DNA from: UBA1181 sp045617845 | Lineage (GTDB): Bacteria; Bacteroidota; Bacteroidia; Bacteroidales; Paludibacteraceae | DNA length: 64,000 bases | Direction of reading: 5' to 3' | Assembly: GCA_045617845.1 (NCBI GenBank) | Contig: JAZLJL010000098.1 | Span: 30,069 to 94,068, forward strand | Shown: one piece after another, positions 45,451 to 53,535 of the stretch | Layout: every line of letters begins with the position of its first letter | Numbering within the stretch: position 1 is the first letter of the stretch | Notes under the pieces: model-generated | The model's input: only the letters and a program-made list of their open reading frames with translations | Told to the model about the DNA's origin: nothing | The model's database searches: none | Made by a program: the position numbers and the translations under genes

Positions 45451-46494
45451 ATGAGAATTCTGATCAATACAACTTCCTTGAAGTTTTGCGGAGGAGTCGC
45501 GAATCATTTCATGGGATTGAGGAGTTTCTGGAAGGAGGAGGTGAAATACAACACTGTAGGGAAACGCGTGCAGAACGCCCCTTGGCTTTCCTATTTGATG
45601 TCTCCATTCGACATCGTCAAATTTGTCATACGCCTATTTACCTTTAAGCCGGATATGGTTTTGGTGAATCCATCAATGGCGCCCAAAGCGCTTAAACGAG
45701 ATTTCACTTATCTCAAAATAGCTAAAGTTTTTGGTTTCAAAGTGTCTGTCATGTTTCATGGATTTCATACGGAATCAGTCATGGATATGAAACCATACAT
45801 CGTTGAACAATTGAACAAGACATCTGTCATATTTGTCCTAGCCAAAACATTCAAGGATATTTTAAAAGATTGGGGAGTGACTACCCCGATTGAACTCACA
45901 ACCACTAAAGTGGACGACCACATGTTGGAAGAGTTCAGTATGGAGAGGCGTCAAGGTCAAGTGGGAAACCTCTTGTACCTGGCGAGAGTGACTGAAGCGA
46001 AAGGAATATTCATCTCCTTGGATGTGTTTAAGCTATTGTCAGAGAAATATCCCGAATTGAGATATACGGTGGTCGGTAATGGAACGGATTGGGAAAAGGC
46101 GAAAAAATATGCCGAAGAAAAGCAGATTCCTAATGTTACGTTCACTGGCGCCTTGTCAGGAGAGTCGTTGGTGGAGGAGTTTAAGAAGGCTGACCTATAT
46201 CTCTTCACCTCATATCATGAAGGCATGCCGACATCTGTATTAGAGGCGATGGCCTTCGGACTACCGATTGTGACACGTCCGGTTGGTGGGCTAGTTGATT
46301 TCTTTAACGATTCCATGGGAGCGTCAATTGATAGTTTTGAAGCTCAGGATTTTATCCCTGCCATAGAGAGAATGATAAACGATAGAGATAAGACAAAACA
46401 GATTTCTGAATATAATTACCAATATGCGCATAATCATTTTTACGCTTCCCAGGTATCATTGAGCATGGAAAATGTGATGAAACGCTACATATAA
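45451..46494 (+). CDS. GT4-family glycosyltransferase
   Basis: The 347-residue protein begins MRILINTTSLKFCGGVANHF and has the GT-B features HGFHTESVMD, LLYLARVTEAKGIFI, YTVVGNGTDWEKAKKYAEE, LYLFTSYHEGMPTSVLEAMAF with the donor-site glutamates, and GLPIVTRPVGGL. It is a clear GT4 enzyme for addition of one sugar to the lipid-linked unit. It begins 88 nt after the preceding gene, behind the hairpin at 45389, and ends 12 nt before an acyltransferase gene. Confidence 0.93.
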   Translation: MRILINTTSLKFCGGVANHFMGLRSFWKEEVKYNTVGKRVQNAPWLSYLMSPFDIVKFVIRLFTFKPDMVLVNPSMAPKALKRDFTYLKIAKVFGFKVSVMFHGFHTESVMDMKPYIVEQLNKTSVIFVLAKTFKDILKDWGVTTPIELTTTKVDDHMLEEFSMERRQGQVGNLLYLARVTEAKGIFISLDVFKLLSEKYPELRYTVVGNGTDWEKAKKYAEEKQIPNVTFTGALSGESLVEEFKKADLYLFTSYHEGMPTSVLEAMAFGLPIVTRPVGGLVDFFNDSMGASIDSFEAQDFIPAIERMINDRDKTKQISEYNYQYAHNHFYASQVSLSMENVMKRYI

Positions 46495-46506
46495 TAATTC
46501 GAAGAC

Positions 46507-46944
46507 ATGAAATTAAGTCGTATACGGAAACTGATTTTCCTCCACATCCAAAATTGGCCGATGAAGTCTAGAGGATGGCGTGCAACAGTCTGCAAATGGG
46601 GTGGTGTCAACGTACTTTGTCCTTCACGTACATTTGTGGGAGAGAATGTTGTTTTTGACACCAATTATCCGGAAGATATCACTTTGGAGGAGGGTGTTAG
46701 GTTAACAAATGGAGTATGCATAGTCACGCATTTCATGAACCCGAAAACAGGGAAATATGACAGAGGTAAAGTCGTCATCAAGAAGAAAGCGTATTTAGGC
46801 ATGCATACATTGGTAGTCAAGCCGGTGACGATAGGGGAAGGTGCCATCGTTGGTGCTGGTAGCGTAGTGACGAAAGACATACCTGCATTTGAGGTCTGGG
46901 CAGGCAATCCTGCACATTTCATCAAGAAAAGAGAATTAGAATGA
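46507..46944 (+). CDS. Hexapeptide-repeat acyltransferase (WcaF/maltose-acetyltransferase-like)
   Basis: The 145-residue protein carries left-handed beta-helix repeats: FVGENVVFDTNYPEDITLEE, GVRLTNGVCIVTHF, KKAYLGMHTLVVKPVTIGEG and AIVGAGSVVTKDIP, then the end motif VWAGNPAHFIKK. It should acetylate a sugar hydroxyl or amine using acetyl-CoA. The gene overlaps the next one by 4 nt (ATGA), so the two products are made together. Confidence 0.9.
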   Translation: MKLSRIRKLIFLHIQNWPMKSRGWRATVCKWGGVNVLCPSRTFVGENVVFDTNYPEDITLEEGVRLTNGVCIVTHFMNPKTGKYDRGKVVIKKKAYLGMHTLVVKPVTIGEGAIVGAGSVVTKDIPAFEVWAGNPAHFIKKRELE

Positions 46945-48188
46945 GTCTCATCCAAGATTCTTTTTCCTTATTAAGGGAATATTGCGAAAAGGAGCAATAC
47001 AAAGGTTGGGATCCATACGATGGATTGAATTCGAAGTTCTTTCAGACGGTATTGCCTCTCAAACATTCGGCTTTATTACGCTTATCCGTCATTCAAGGCT
47101 TCAAACGTTGCCCATTCAATCTACGGAAAATATTCTTGGTCCCCAAGCAACATAATGCTAAAGGGATAGGACTCTTTCTCCAAGGCTATTGTAATTTGGT
47201 GAAAGCTGTGGAAATGAATCCGGATTTGGAGAAATGGATTGGCACGAAAGCCTCTTTGGTCGATAAGGTCAATGAAGTGGCGCATTTATTGTTGTCCCTA
47301 CGGTCGAAAGGAGATTACCATGGTTCTTGTTGGGGGTATAACTTCGATTGGCAAGCGCGTCGACTATTCCTATTCCCCGCATACACGCCAACAGTCGTAG
47401 CCACGAATTTCTGTGCGAGCGCTTTGTTCGACGCCTACGAACTTACAGGCAACAAAGAGTATTTGGACGTGGCTTTGAGTGCGGCGGATTTCATCATAAA
47501 GGACTTGCACAGACATGTGATTTCCGAATCTGATGAAAAAGACGGAGGAAGTTTCCTGTTCTCCTATAGCCCACTAAAAGGCAACGATACCGTATACAAT
47601 GCGTCGCTATTAGGCAGTAAAGTGCTAAGTCTTTGCTACAAGTATACAGGCAATGAGGAATATAAGACATTGGCCGGGGCGTCTGTCAGGGCAGCCATGC
47701 AAGGACAGAAAGAAGATGGTTCTTGGGTATATGGCTTACTTCCAGTACAGAAATGGGTAGACTCGTTCCATACAGGGTATAATTTGGATGGATTGATGGC
47801 CTATTACGAGAATTGCGTCAAAGGGAGAGACTCGGAAGAAAAGCAAGAAGCGTTGGAGCGTTGCATAGAAAAAGGATTCCAATATTATGTCAAAAACATG
47901 TTCGACGAACAGTCTATCCCTAAATATTACGACAATCAGATGTATCCGATCGATATACATTGTCCGGGTCAATTATTCGTCACCCTCCATCGTCTACAAA
48001 AAGTGTCCGATTTCCATGAATTGGAGGATAACGTCTTAAAATGGACGGTGGAGAACATGCAAGACAAGAAAGGATATTTTTATTATCAACTAAAAACGGG
48101 CATTAGTTCGAAAATCAGTTATATGAGATGGAGCAACGCATTCATGTTCAATGCGTTGACGTATTACATTTTAGATAATCCAAGATAG
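46941..48188 (+). CDS. Six-hairpin (alpha/alpha) toroid-type protein of unknown activity
   Basis: The 415-residue soluble protein has no signal peptide. It contains repeated helical hairpins with aromatic-rich turns: WDPYDGLNSKFF, GSCWGYNFDWQARRLFLFPA, TPTVVATNFCASALFDAY, VYNASLLGSKVLSLCYKYTG and GYNLDGLMAYYENC. This is the pattern of the (alpha/alpha)6 barrel found in glycoside hydrolases, lyases and sugar epimerases. Cytoplasmic location and translational coupling to an acyltransferase argue for action on a precursor or for a binding role. I cannot name a catalytic residue. Confidence 0.7.
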   Translation: MSLIQDSFSLLREYCEKEQYKGWDPYDGLNSKFFQTVLPLKHSALLRLSVIQGFKRCPFNLRKIFLVPKQHNAKGIGLFLQGYCNLVKAVEMNPDLEKWIGTKASLVDKVNEVAHLLLSLRSKGDYHGSCWGYNFDWQARRLFLFPAYTPTVVATNFCASALFDAYELTGNKEYLDVALSAADFIIKDLHRHVISESDEKDGGSFLFSYSPLKGNDTVYNASLLGSKVLSLCYKYTGNEEYKTLAGASVRAAMQGQKEDGSWVYGLLPVQKWVDSFHTGYNLDGLMAYYENCVKGRDSEEKQEALERCIEKGFQYYVKNMFDEQSIPKYYDNQMYPIDIHCPGQLFVTLHRLQKVSDFHELEDNVLKWTVENMQDKKGYFYYQLKTGISSKISYMRWSNAFMFNALTYYILDNPR

Positions 48189-48247
48189 TCTCCTCATAGG
48201 GATTTTTACGATATTGGAATTACCACTGAACAAATAATCATAATACG

Positions 48248-48955
48248 ATGCAAAAAGAAGCGAGTGTTGTAGTGAATGGCGTAAGGATATATCCTTTTAC
48301 ATCATTTGAGCAATTGTTGGATCATGTCGATCAAAACAAAGGTATCTTAGTTGCGATCAATGCGGAGAAGATACTTCATGCGACTGACCAGACAAGGGAA
48401 ATCATTGATCAAAATATAGGATATTGTGATGGCGCAGGTGCCGTTATGGTACTTCATAAGAAGGGTTATTACGATGTGACTAAGATACCTGGATGTGTGT
48501 TATGGTTAAGAATTATCGCTAACACATACAAGTCCAAAACCTTTTACCTAGTAGGAGGTAAAGAGGATATCATCGTAGAGACCGTCCAAAAACTGCAACA
48601 GGATTATCCCGGCATCAACATAGTTGGTTACCGAAACGGTTACATCAAAACTGAGGAGGAGCGTACGGCACTTTTGGATGATGTGGCGGAAAAGAAACCT
48701 GATGTCGTATTCGTCGCCATGGGCTCACCGAAACAAGAGTTGTTGATGATGGATATGTTGAAACGGAATCCTGCGATATACCAAGGATTAGGAGGGTCGT
48801 TTGACGTTTATACGGGTTACGTAAAACGTGCACCAGAGTGGTGGCAAAACCACAACTTGGAATGGTTATATCGTCTCCTAAACCAACCTTCCCGAATCAA
48901 ACGCCAAATATATTTAGTCAAGTTTTGGTGGCTTGTGAAAATAGGGAAGTACTAA
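48248..48955 (+). CDS. wecG: WecG/TagA/CpsF-family glycosyltransferase (GT26)
   Basis: The 235-residue protein matches GT26: VAINAEKILHAT, IGYCDGAGAVMVLHKKG with the catalytic Asp, FYLVGGKEDIIVETV, PDVVFVAMGSPKQELLM, GLGGSFDVYTGYVKRAPEWW and the end block LEWLYRLLNQPSRIKRQ. Family members add ManNAc or ManNAcA to an undecaprenyl-diphosphate-linked GlcNAc. With WecA, WecB and WecC in the same locus the expected product is an ECA-like ManNAcA-GlcNAc lipid. It is the last gene of block 2. The 59-nt gap before it shows no hairpin. Confidence 0.93.
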   Translation: MQKEASVVVNGVRIYPFTSFEQLLDHVDQNKGILVAINAEKILHATDQTREIIDQNIGYCDGAGAVMVLHKKGYYDVTKIPGCVLWLRIIANTYKSKTFYLVGGKEDIIVETVQKLQQDYPGINIVGYRNGYIKTEEERTALLDDVAEKKPDVVFVAMGSPKQELLMMDMLKRNPAIYQGLGGSFDVYTGYVKRAPEWWQNHNLEWLYRLLNQPSRIKRQIYLVKFWWLVKIGKY

Positions 48956-49037
48956 TCTAAAAAATACTTAGATACCGTTCATTCACTTCTTTCTAAATAG
49001 GGTGGACATAGTGTATTTTCGTTTCTAAATAACATAG

Positions 49038-49092
49038 ATTGTCAGATTGTCAAATCCTTCTTCCTATAGGAAAGGATAGATGGTCTGACAAT
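49038..49092 (+). other. Long hairpin in the 384-nt gap between blocks 2 and 3
   Basis: ATTGTCAGA at 49038-49046 pairs with TCTGACAAT at 49084-49092 (9 bp). Inside, ATCCTT and AAGGAT flank the palindrome TCCTATAGGA. No T-run lies on either side. It is probably an RNA fold that separates the transcripts of blocks 2 and 3. The rest of the gap (48956-49339) has only the candidate promoter at 49230-49260 and AT-rich sequence. Confidence 0.55.
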
Positions 49093-49229
49093 GTCATAAA
49101 AAGAAGAGTATAGGTTCTTGGTGGAAATATGGTTGTACATAGTCGGAAAGAACGCTTGCCATGAGTCAACAAAAGCTTGTTCTCTAAGATAATAATCAAT
49201 GATGAAATCTATATGTTTAATGTATAAAG

Positions 49230-49260
49230 TTGATACTCAATCGAAAAAATATTAATTTCG
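49230..49260 (+). promoter_or_regulatory. Candidate promoter of polysaccharide block 3
   Basis: TTG at 49230-49232, a 20-nt spacer and TAATTTCG at 49253-49260 (one mismatch to TAnnTTTG). The start near 49267 gives a leader of about 73 nt to the wza3 ATG at 49340. Confidence 0.45.
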
Positions 49261-49339
49261 CGTTCGAAAGTATGAATGGATTTTGAAAGAAGTTCGTATA
49301 AATGATGTGCAGCGCAAATTGGATATTATTAAAGGATTT

Positions 49340-50170
49340 ATGAAAACAATTTTTAAAACATTGTCTTATTTGATGTTAGGGCTATTTTCCCTCACTTCTT
49401 GCAATACACAGAAGAAAATCACTTATATGCAAGACACTGAAAACATGATGAAATTTCGTGCCGCTTATGAGCAAAACATCACATTGAGACCTGAAGACCA
49501 AGTTTTTATCATCGTTAGTTGTCGAGATCCTCAGATTTCGGCAATGTTCAACCTTCCATACTATTCCAATCGAATCGGTGGAGTGGAATCTTACAATTCA
49601 GCCAATTTCACCGTTAACAGTTATACGTCAGCCTCCAACGTGGTTGGTTATACGGTCGATAATGACGGAAACATCGATTTCCCTATCTTGGGCAAGATCC
49701 AAGTGGCTGGACTTAAGCGCCAGGAAGTGACCGATATGTTGAAGACGAAGTTGGTGGAAAGCAACCAAATCAAGGATCCCGTCGTGACGGTTGAATATAT
49801 GAATTTAGGCGTATCCGTCTTGGGTGAAGTGGCCCGTCCGGGACGTTTCAGGATTGACCGCGACCATTTTTCCCTATTCGACGCCTTAGGTATGGCGGGG
49901 GATTTGACCATCAATGGTAAACGCAAAGACGTGTCGCTCATCCGCCATACGAATGATGGAGACCAATGCTATAAAATTGACCTCACCAGCGGAAAAAGCA
50001 TCTATAATTCACCCGCATATTACATCCAACAGGGTGACGTCATCTATGTTGCTCCTACTTCCAAAAGGGCACGGGAGTCGTCCGTCAACGGAAACACAGT
50101 ACGCTCAGCGTCCTTCTGGGTTTCCATCGCATCCCTGATGACTTCAGTTATGGTTCTTATTACTAAGTAA
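49340..50170 (+). CDS. Wza-like polysaccharide export lipoprotein, copy 3 (divergent)
   Basis: The frame starts at TTG 49283, but ATG 49340 begins the signal peptide MKTIFKTLSYLMLGLFSL with the lipobox TSC, so it is used. The 276-residue product keeps the Poly_export and SLBB features (LRPEDQVFIIVSCRDPQISA, GYTVDNDGNIDFPILGKI, GVSVLGEVARPGRFRIDRDH) and the C-terminal hydrophobic helix. It has an insertion rich in Ser, Asn and Tyr around residues 85-105 that copies 1 and 2 lack. It lies 11 nt before wzc3. Confidence 0.93.
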   Translation: MKTIFKTLSYLMLGLFSLTSCNTQKKITYMQDTENMMKFRAAYEQNITLRPEDQVFIIVSCRDPQISAMFNLPYYSNRIGGVESYNSANFTVNSYTSASNVVGYTVDNDGNIDFPILGKIQVAGLKRQEVTDMLKTKLVESNQIKDPVVTVEYMNLGVSVLGEVARPGRFRIDRDHFSLFDALGMAGDLTINGKRKDVSLIRHTNDGDQCYKIDLTSGKSIYNSPAYYIQQGDVIYVAPTSKRARESSVNGNTVRSASFWVSIASLMTSVMVLITK

Positions 50171-50181
50171 TCAAATCGAAT

Positions 50182-52569
50182 ATGGCTAATAATATTCCCC
50201 AGAAAAATACCATCAAGAAGGACGATATCCTTCTCCAAGACATCTTCAGTATCTATATTTCCAAATGGAAATGGATTATCCTTTCATTGTTGGTGTGCCT
50301 ATTTTTCGGTGTGTTCCATGTCCTGACCACACAACCGCAATATAAATGCACATCTTCTGTCTTGTTGAAGCAGGACCAAGCTGGACAAACGATGATGGGA
50401 AGCATGGTGATGAACATCACTGACATTGGCTTGTCCCAAATTAACGTCAACACATCCAATGTGATTATGACGTTCCAGACACCTGATATCATCCACGCCG
50501 TCATACAACGTTTACACTTGAACGATAGGTATAGTGTGAAAGGCACTTTCAGGGAAAATATACTTTATGGCTCCAATTTGCCTATCATGGCTTCCTTCAT
50601 TGATATGCCTTTTCAAGGTGAATGTACATTCACCGCTGATATGGAAGAGGATAGCACCGTCACACTTTCTCATTTCAAATGCGGAATGGACGAGTTCCCC
50701 GATGCTTTGAACGTCAAGTTGGGCGATACGATCCAAACTCCGTTCGGCCTTATTTCCATCTCTAGGAATGAGTTTTTTAAGGGTGATGATTTCAAACAAT
50801 CCATCAAAGTGTCACATGTCAGTTCTTATGCGGCCATCGGTGAATTCCAAGGCAAGTTAGGCGTAAACCTAAAAGACAAGATGGGAACCGTGTTCGATCT
50901 GACTTGCGCAGACCAAAGCCGAGAGCGCGCTATAGATATCCTGAATATGGTAATCAGTGTCTATAACGAATATTGGATGAAGGACAAGAACCAAATCACC
51001 TTGAGCACTGTGGATTTCATCTCCCAAAGGTTGAAACTGCTCGAGGAGGATTTGAAATCGGTGGACAATTCAATCGCGAATTATAAAAGTAGCCAACGTA
51101 TTCCTGATATCCAAGCGACCGCAACGTATGATCTCACAATGGCATCCGAAAACGAACGGAAATTACAGCAGAGCAGTAACGAACTTTCTGTCGCAAGTTT
51201 TCTCTTGAACTACATGAAGAACAGCACGGATAAACTATTGCCCGTTAATGTGGGACTCACAGAATCAAGCATCCAAACGCAAATAGCTGAATACAACAAA
51301 CTCACTTTACAACGCAGCCGTTTTGTGGAAAACAGTAGTGAGGAGAACTTACTCGTGAAAGATATCGACAACCAGTTGACGGCTTTGAGAAACGCAATTG
51401 TCAGCTCAGTAGAGAATTATATCTCAGCCATACAGTTACAAAAGGCTTCCTATGAATCCAATATGGATGAAATAAATTCACGAATCAGTTCCAACCCGCG
51501 TCAAGCAGGTCACCTTCTCTCCGCGGAACGTCAACAGAAAGTGAAGGAAGGTCTCTACCTCTTCTTGTTGCAGAAGAAAGAGGAAGCTGAAATCTCCCAA
51601 GCCTTCACGGCTTACAACACGCGCGTCATCATGGAGCCCGAATATGGTGGCGGCGACGCTCCTTTCTCGCCGAACAAACGTAATGTGATCGCTTTATCCA
51701 TCATCCTAGGTCTCGTCATCCCATTCGCCGTAATCTACATACGCGAACTCCTCAACACTAGAATACGCGGAAGGAAGGATCTGGAAGGACTTACCATCCC
51801 ATATGTGGGCGAAATCCCTTTGGTCTCCGAAAAGAACAGAATCAGGATATTCAATCCTTTCTGCAAGAAAAAATATGACGAGCCGGTCGAACTGGTGGTC
51901 AAACCTCAGAACAGGAATGTAGTGAATGAGGCATTCCGTGTTGTCCGTACCAATACGGAGTTCATGGTGACTGACACGAACGGGGCATTGACCATCATGG
52001 TGACTTCCGCTAATATCAATAGTGGTAAAACATTCATATCGAGTAACTTGGCGCTCTCATTCGCCATCAACGGAAAAAAGGTGATCGCCTTAGACTTGGA
52101 CTTGCGTAAAGCGACACTCTCCAAGACATTCGAATGCAACAAACACCATGGCGTGGTGGATTTCCTTAGCGGACAGGAAAAAGATTATAAGAAATTAATC
52201 GAGCACCATGACATCGACATCCTTCCTTCTGGCAAGTTGCCACCAAACCCTGCCGAGTTGTTGAATGACAACCGTCTCGGCTCGTTGATTGAAGAATTGA
52301 GGAAGGAATATGATTTCATCTTCATCGATTGTCCTCCTGTGGAAATCGTCACGGACGCCGATATCATAAAGAAATGGGCTGATTTGACCTTGTTCGTCGT
52401 CCGCGCCAACCTATTGGAGAAATCCATTTTGCCTGATATCGAGAAATATTATACAGATAAACGTTTCAATAGATTGGCCATTGTCTTGAACGGCACTGAA
52501 TCTGTCGGTCACTATGGTTATAAATATGGCTATTATAAAGGCAAGTATGGTTACTACGGAAACGACTAA
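50182..52569 (+). CDS. Wzc-like polysaccharide co-polymerase and tyrosine autokinase, copy 3
   Basis: The 795-residue protein has two membrane segments (about 33-52 and 508-528) around the periplasmic helical domain, and a cytoplasmic BY-kinase with Walker A (NINSGKT, near 610), Walker A' (VIALDLDLRKATLS) and Walker B (FIFIDCPPVEIVTDAD). The tail has a tyrosine cluster (YGYKYGYYKGKYGYYGND). It is clearly more distant from copies 1 and 2 than these are from each other. The next gene, 19 nt away, encodes a TIR-like protein rather than a polysaccharide enzyme. Confidence 0.95.
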   Translation: MANNIPQKNTIKKDDILLQDIFSIYISKWKWIILSLLVCLFFGVFHVLTTQPQYKCTSSVLLKQDQAGQTMMGSMVMNITDIGLSQINVNTSNVIMTFQTPDIIHAVIQRLHLNDRYSVKGTFRENILYGSNLPIMASFIDMPFQGECTFTADMEEDSTVTLSHFKCGMDEFPDALNVKLGDTIQTPFGLISISRNEFFKGDDFKQSIKVSHVSSYAAIGEFQGKLGVNLKDKMGTVFDLTCADQSRERAIDILNMVISVYNEYWMKDKNQITLSTVDFISQRLKLLEEDLKSVDNSIANYKSSQRIPDIQATATYDLTMASENERKLQQSSNELSVASFLLNYMKNSTDKLLPVNVGLTESSIQTQIAEYNKLTLQRSRFVENSSEENLLVKDIDNQLTALRNAIVSSVENYISAIQLQKASYESNMDEINSRISSNPRQAGHLLSAERQQKVKEGLYLFLLQKKEEAEISQAFTAYNTRVIMEPEYGGGDAPFSPNKRNVIALSIILGLVIPFAVIYIRELLNTRIRGRKDLEGLTIPYVGEIPLVSEKNRIRIFNPFCKKKYDEPVELVVKPQNRNVVNEAFRVVRTNTEFMVTDTNGALTIMVTSANINSGKTFISSNLALSFAINGKKVIALDLDLRKATLSKTFECNKHHGVVDFLSGQEKDYKKLIEHHDIDILPSGKLPPNPAELLNDNRLGSLIEELRKEYDFIFIDCPPVEIVTDADIIKKWADLTLFVVRANLLEKSILPDIEKYYTDKRFNRLAIVLNGTESVGHYGYKYGYYKGKYGYYGND

Positions 52570-52588
52570 CTTTATTTTTTAGAATAAA

Positions 52589-53407
52589 ATGTTAAGAGAA
52601 CAACCCCAGCTCACCATTTCACGAATGGACTTTGAGTCCGTATTGGACAACCAAATCGTGAAAGGAGAAGAGTTGTATAATGAATTCTTTCAACTGAAAG
52701 TGAATAACCGTCCTTTCCTGAATTGCTTGATTGAACAATACCACGGATGGAACGACTACAATAGCCAACTTCTCAAACAGTCGTTCGAAAACCCTTACAA
52801 CGAATACAAGGAGGAGTACGATAGGGTTGGTTCGATGGCGGTGTTCTTGGACAAGAAGAAGGATTTAGACTACTACCTGGCGGTCATCACCGACAAGAAA
52901 TATAACTTACTGTCCTTGAAGGCTAAGGTGAAATGCATGCCGATTACCAATCAATCGGATATGGAAAATAATTATTTCGCCAATACACAGAACCATGACC
53001 AAGTGCTCATTCTAAATGGGGGTGACGAGAAGCTCGGGAAAGAGATGGAGACGTTGTTGACGCAACTCCAATTAGTCCCTGTCAATTGTAATTTTCAGAC
53101 GAAACGTTTGGAAAGGCTAGAACGTCGCGCCAACGAGGCTCGTTTCGCCGTCGCGGTCTATTCTCTGAATGGTATGAGCAAAGCATCTGCCGCTGTAAGG
53201 AATAAGATGGTTTTCGAACTGGGTATCCTCTGCGCCTTGTTGGGCGTCGACCGCATCGTCACATTGATTGAGGATGGCGTGGAAAAACCGATTGAGATAG
53301 ACGACATGACTTATATCCGCCTTGACTCCGAGGAGGCTTGGAAATATAAACTGGCGAAAGTGATGAAGAAAAACGGTATGGTCGTGGATTTAAATAGGAT
53401 AGAATAA
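52589..53407 (+). CDS. TIR-like (PF10137/Cap12-type) nucleotide-binding-domain protein with a helical N-terminal part
   Basis: The 272-residue protein has two parts. Residues about 10-120 are mainly helical with the pattern FESVLDNQIVKGEELY, then YHGWNDYNSQLLKQSF; I cannot name this domain. Residues about 136-264 match the TIR-like domain of predicted nucleotide-binding proteins: VLILNGGDEKLGKEMETLL, EARFAVAVYSLNG, RNKMVFELGILCALLG with Glu210 in the position of the NADase glutamate, VTLIEDGVEKPIEIDDMTYI and WKYKLAKVMKKNG. Related domains in Cap12-type effectors cleave NAD+. It lies 19 nt after wzc3 in the same transcript, an unusual partner for a polysaccharide kinase. Family by pattern only; no search was possible. 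Confidence 0.8.
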   Translation: MLREQPQLTISRMDFESVLDNQIVKGEELYNEFFQLKVNNRPFLNCLIEQYHGWNDYNSQLLKQSFENPYNEYKEEYDRVGSMAVFLDKKKDLDYYLAVITDKKYNLLSLKAKVKCMPITNQSDMENNYFANTQNHDQVLILNGGDEKLGKEMETLLTQLQLVPVNCNFQTKRLERLERRANEARFAVAVYSLNGMSKASAAVRNKMVFELGILCALLGVDRIVTLIEDGVEKPIEIDDMTYIRLDSEEAWKYKLAKVMKKNGMVVDLNRIE

Positions 53408-53520
53408 CTATCAGCAATATAAGCCAAGTGATTGGTCCAAGTAATTAATCGAACACGTGAGCCTCTAATTAAGGGGACATCACGGTACCAATAAATGCCT
53501 CGTCGGATAATCCCTGATAG
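53408..53520 (+). ncRNA. Candidate multibranched structured RNA after the TIR-like gene
   Basis: CTATCAG at 53408-53414, beginning right after the stop codon, pairs with CTGATAG at 53514-53520 and closes a junction. Inside are the hairpin CCAA-GTGA-TTGG, the longer arm CGTGA/TCACG enclosing a CC/GG-closed AT loop, the palindrome GGTACC and a small GGAT-A-ATCC arm. No T-run follows. The 113-nt fold ends 15 nt before the next start codon, so it may be a cis-regulatory element for the GT2 gene. The class is not recognised. Confidence 0.6.
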
Positions 53521-53535
53521 AGACCAATAATAATC

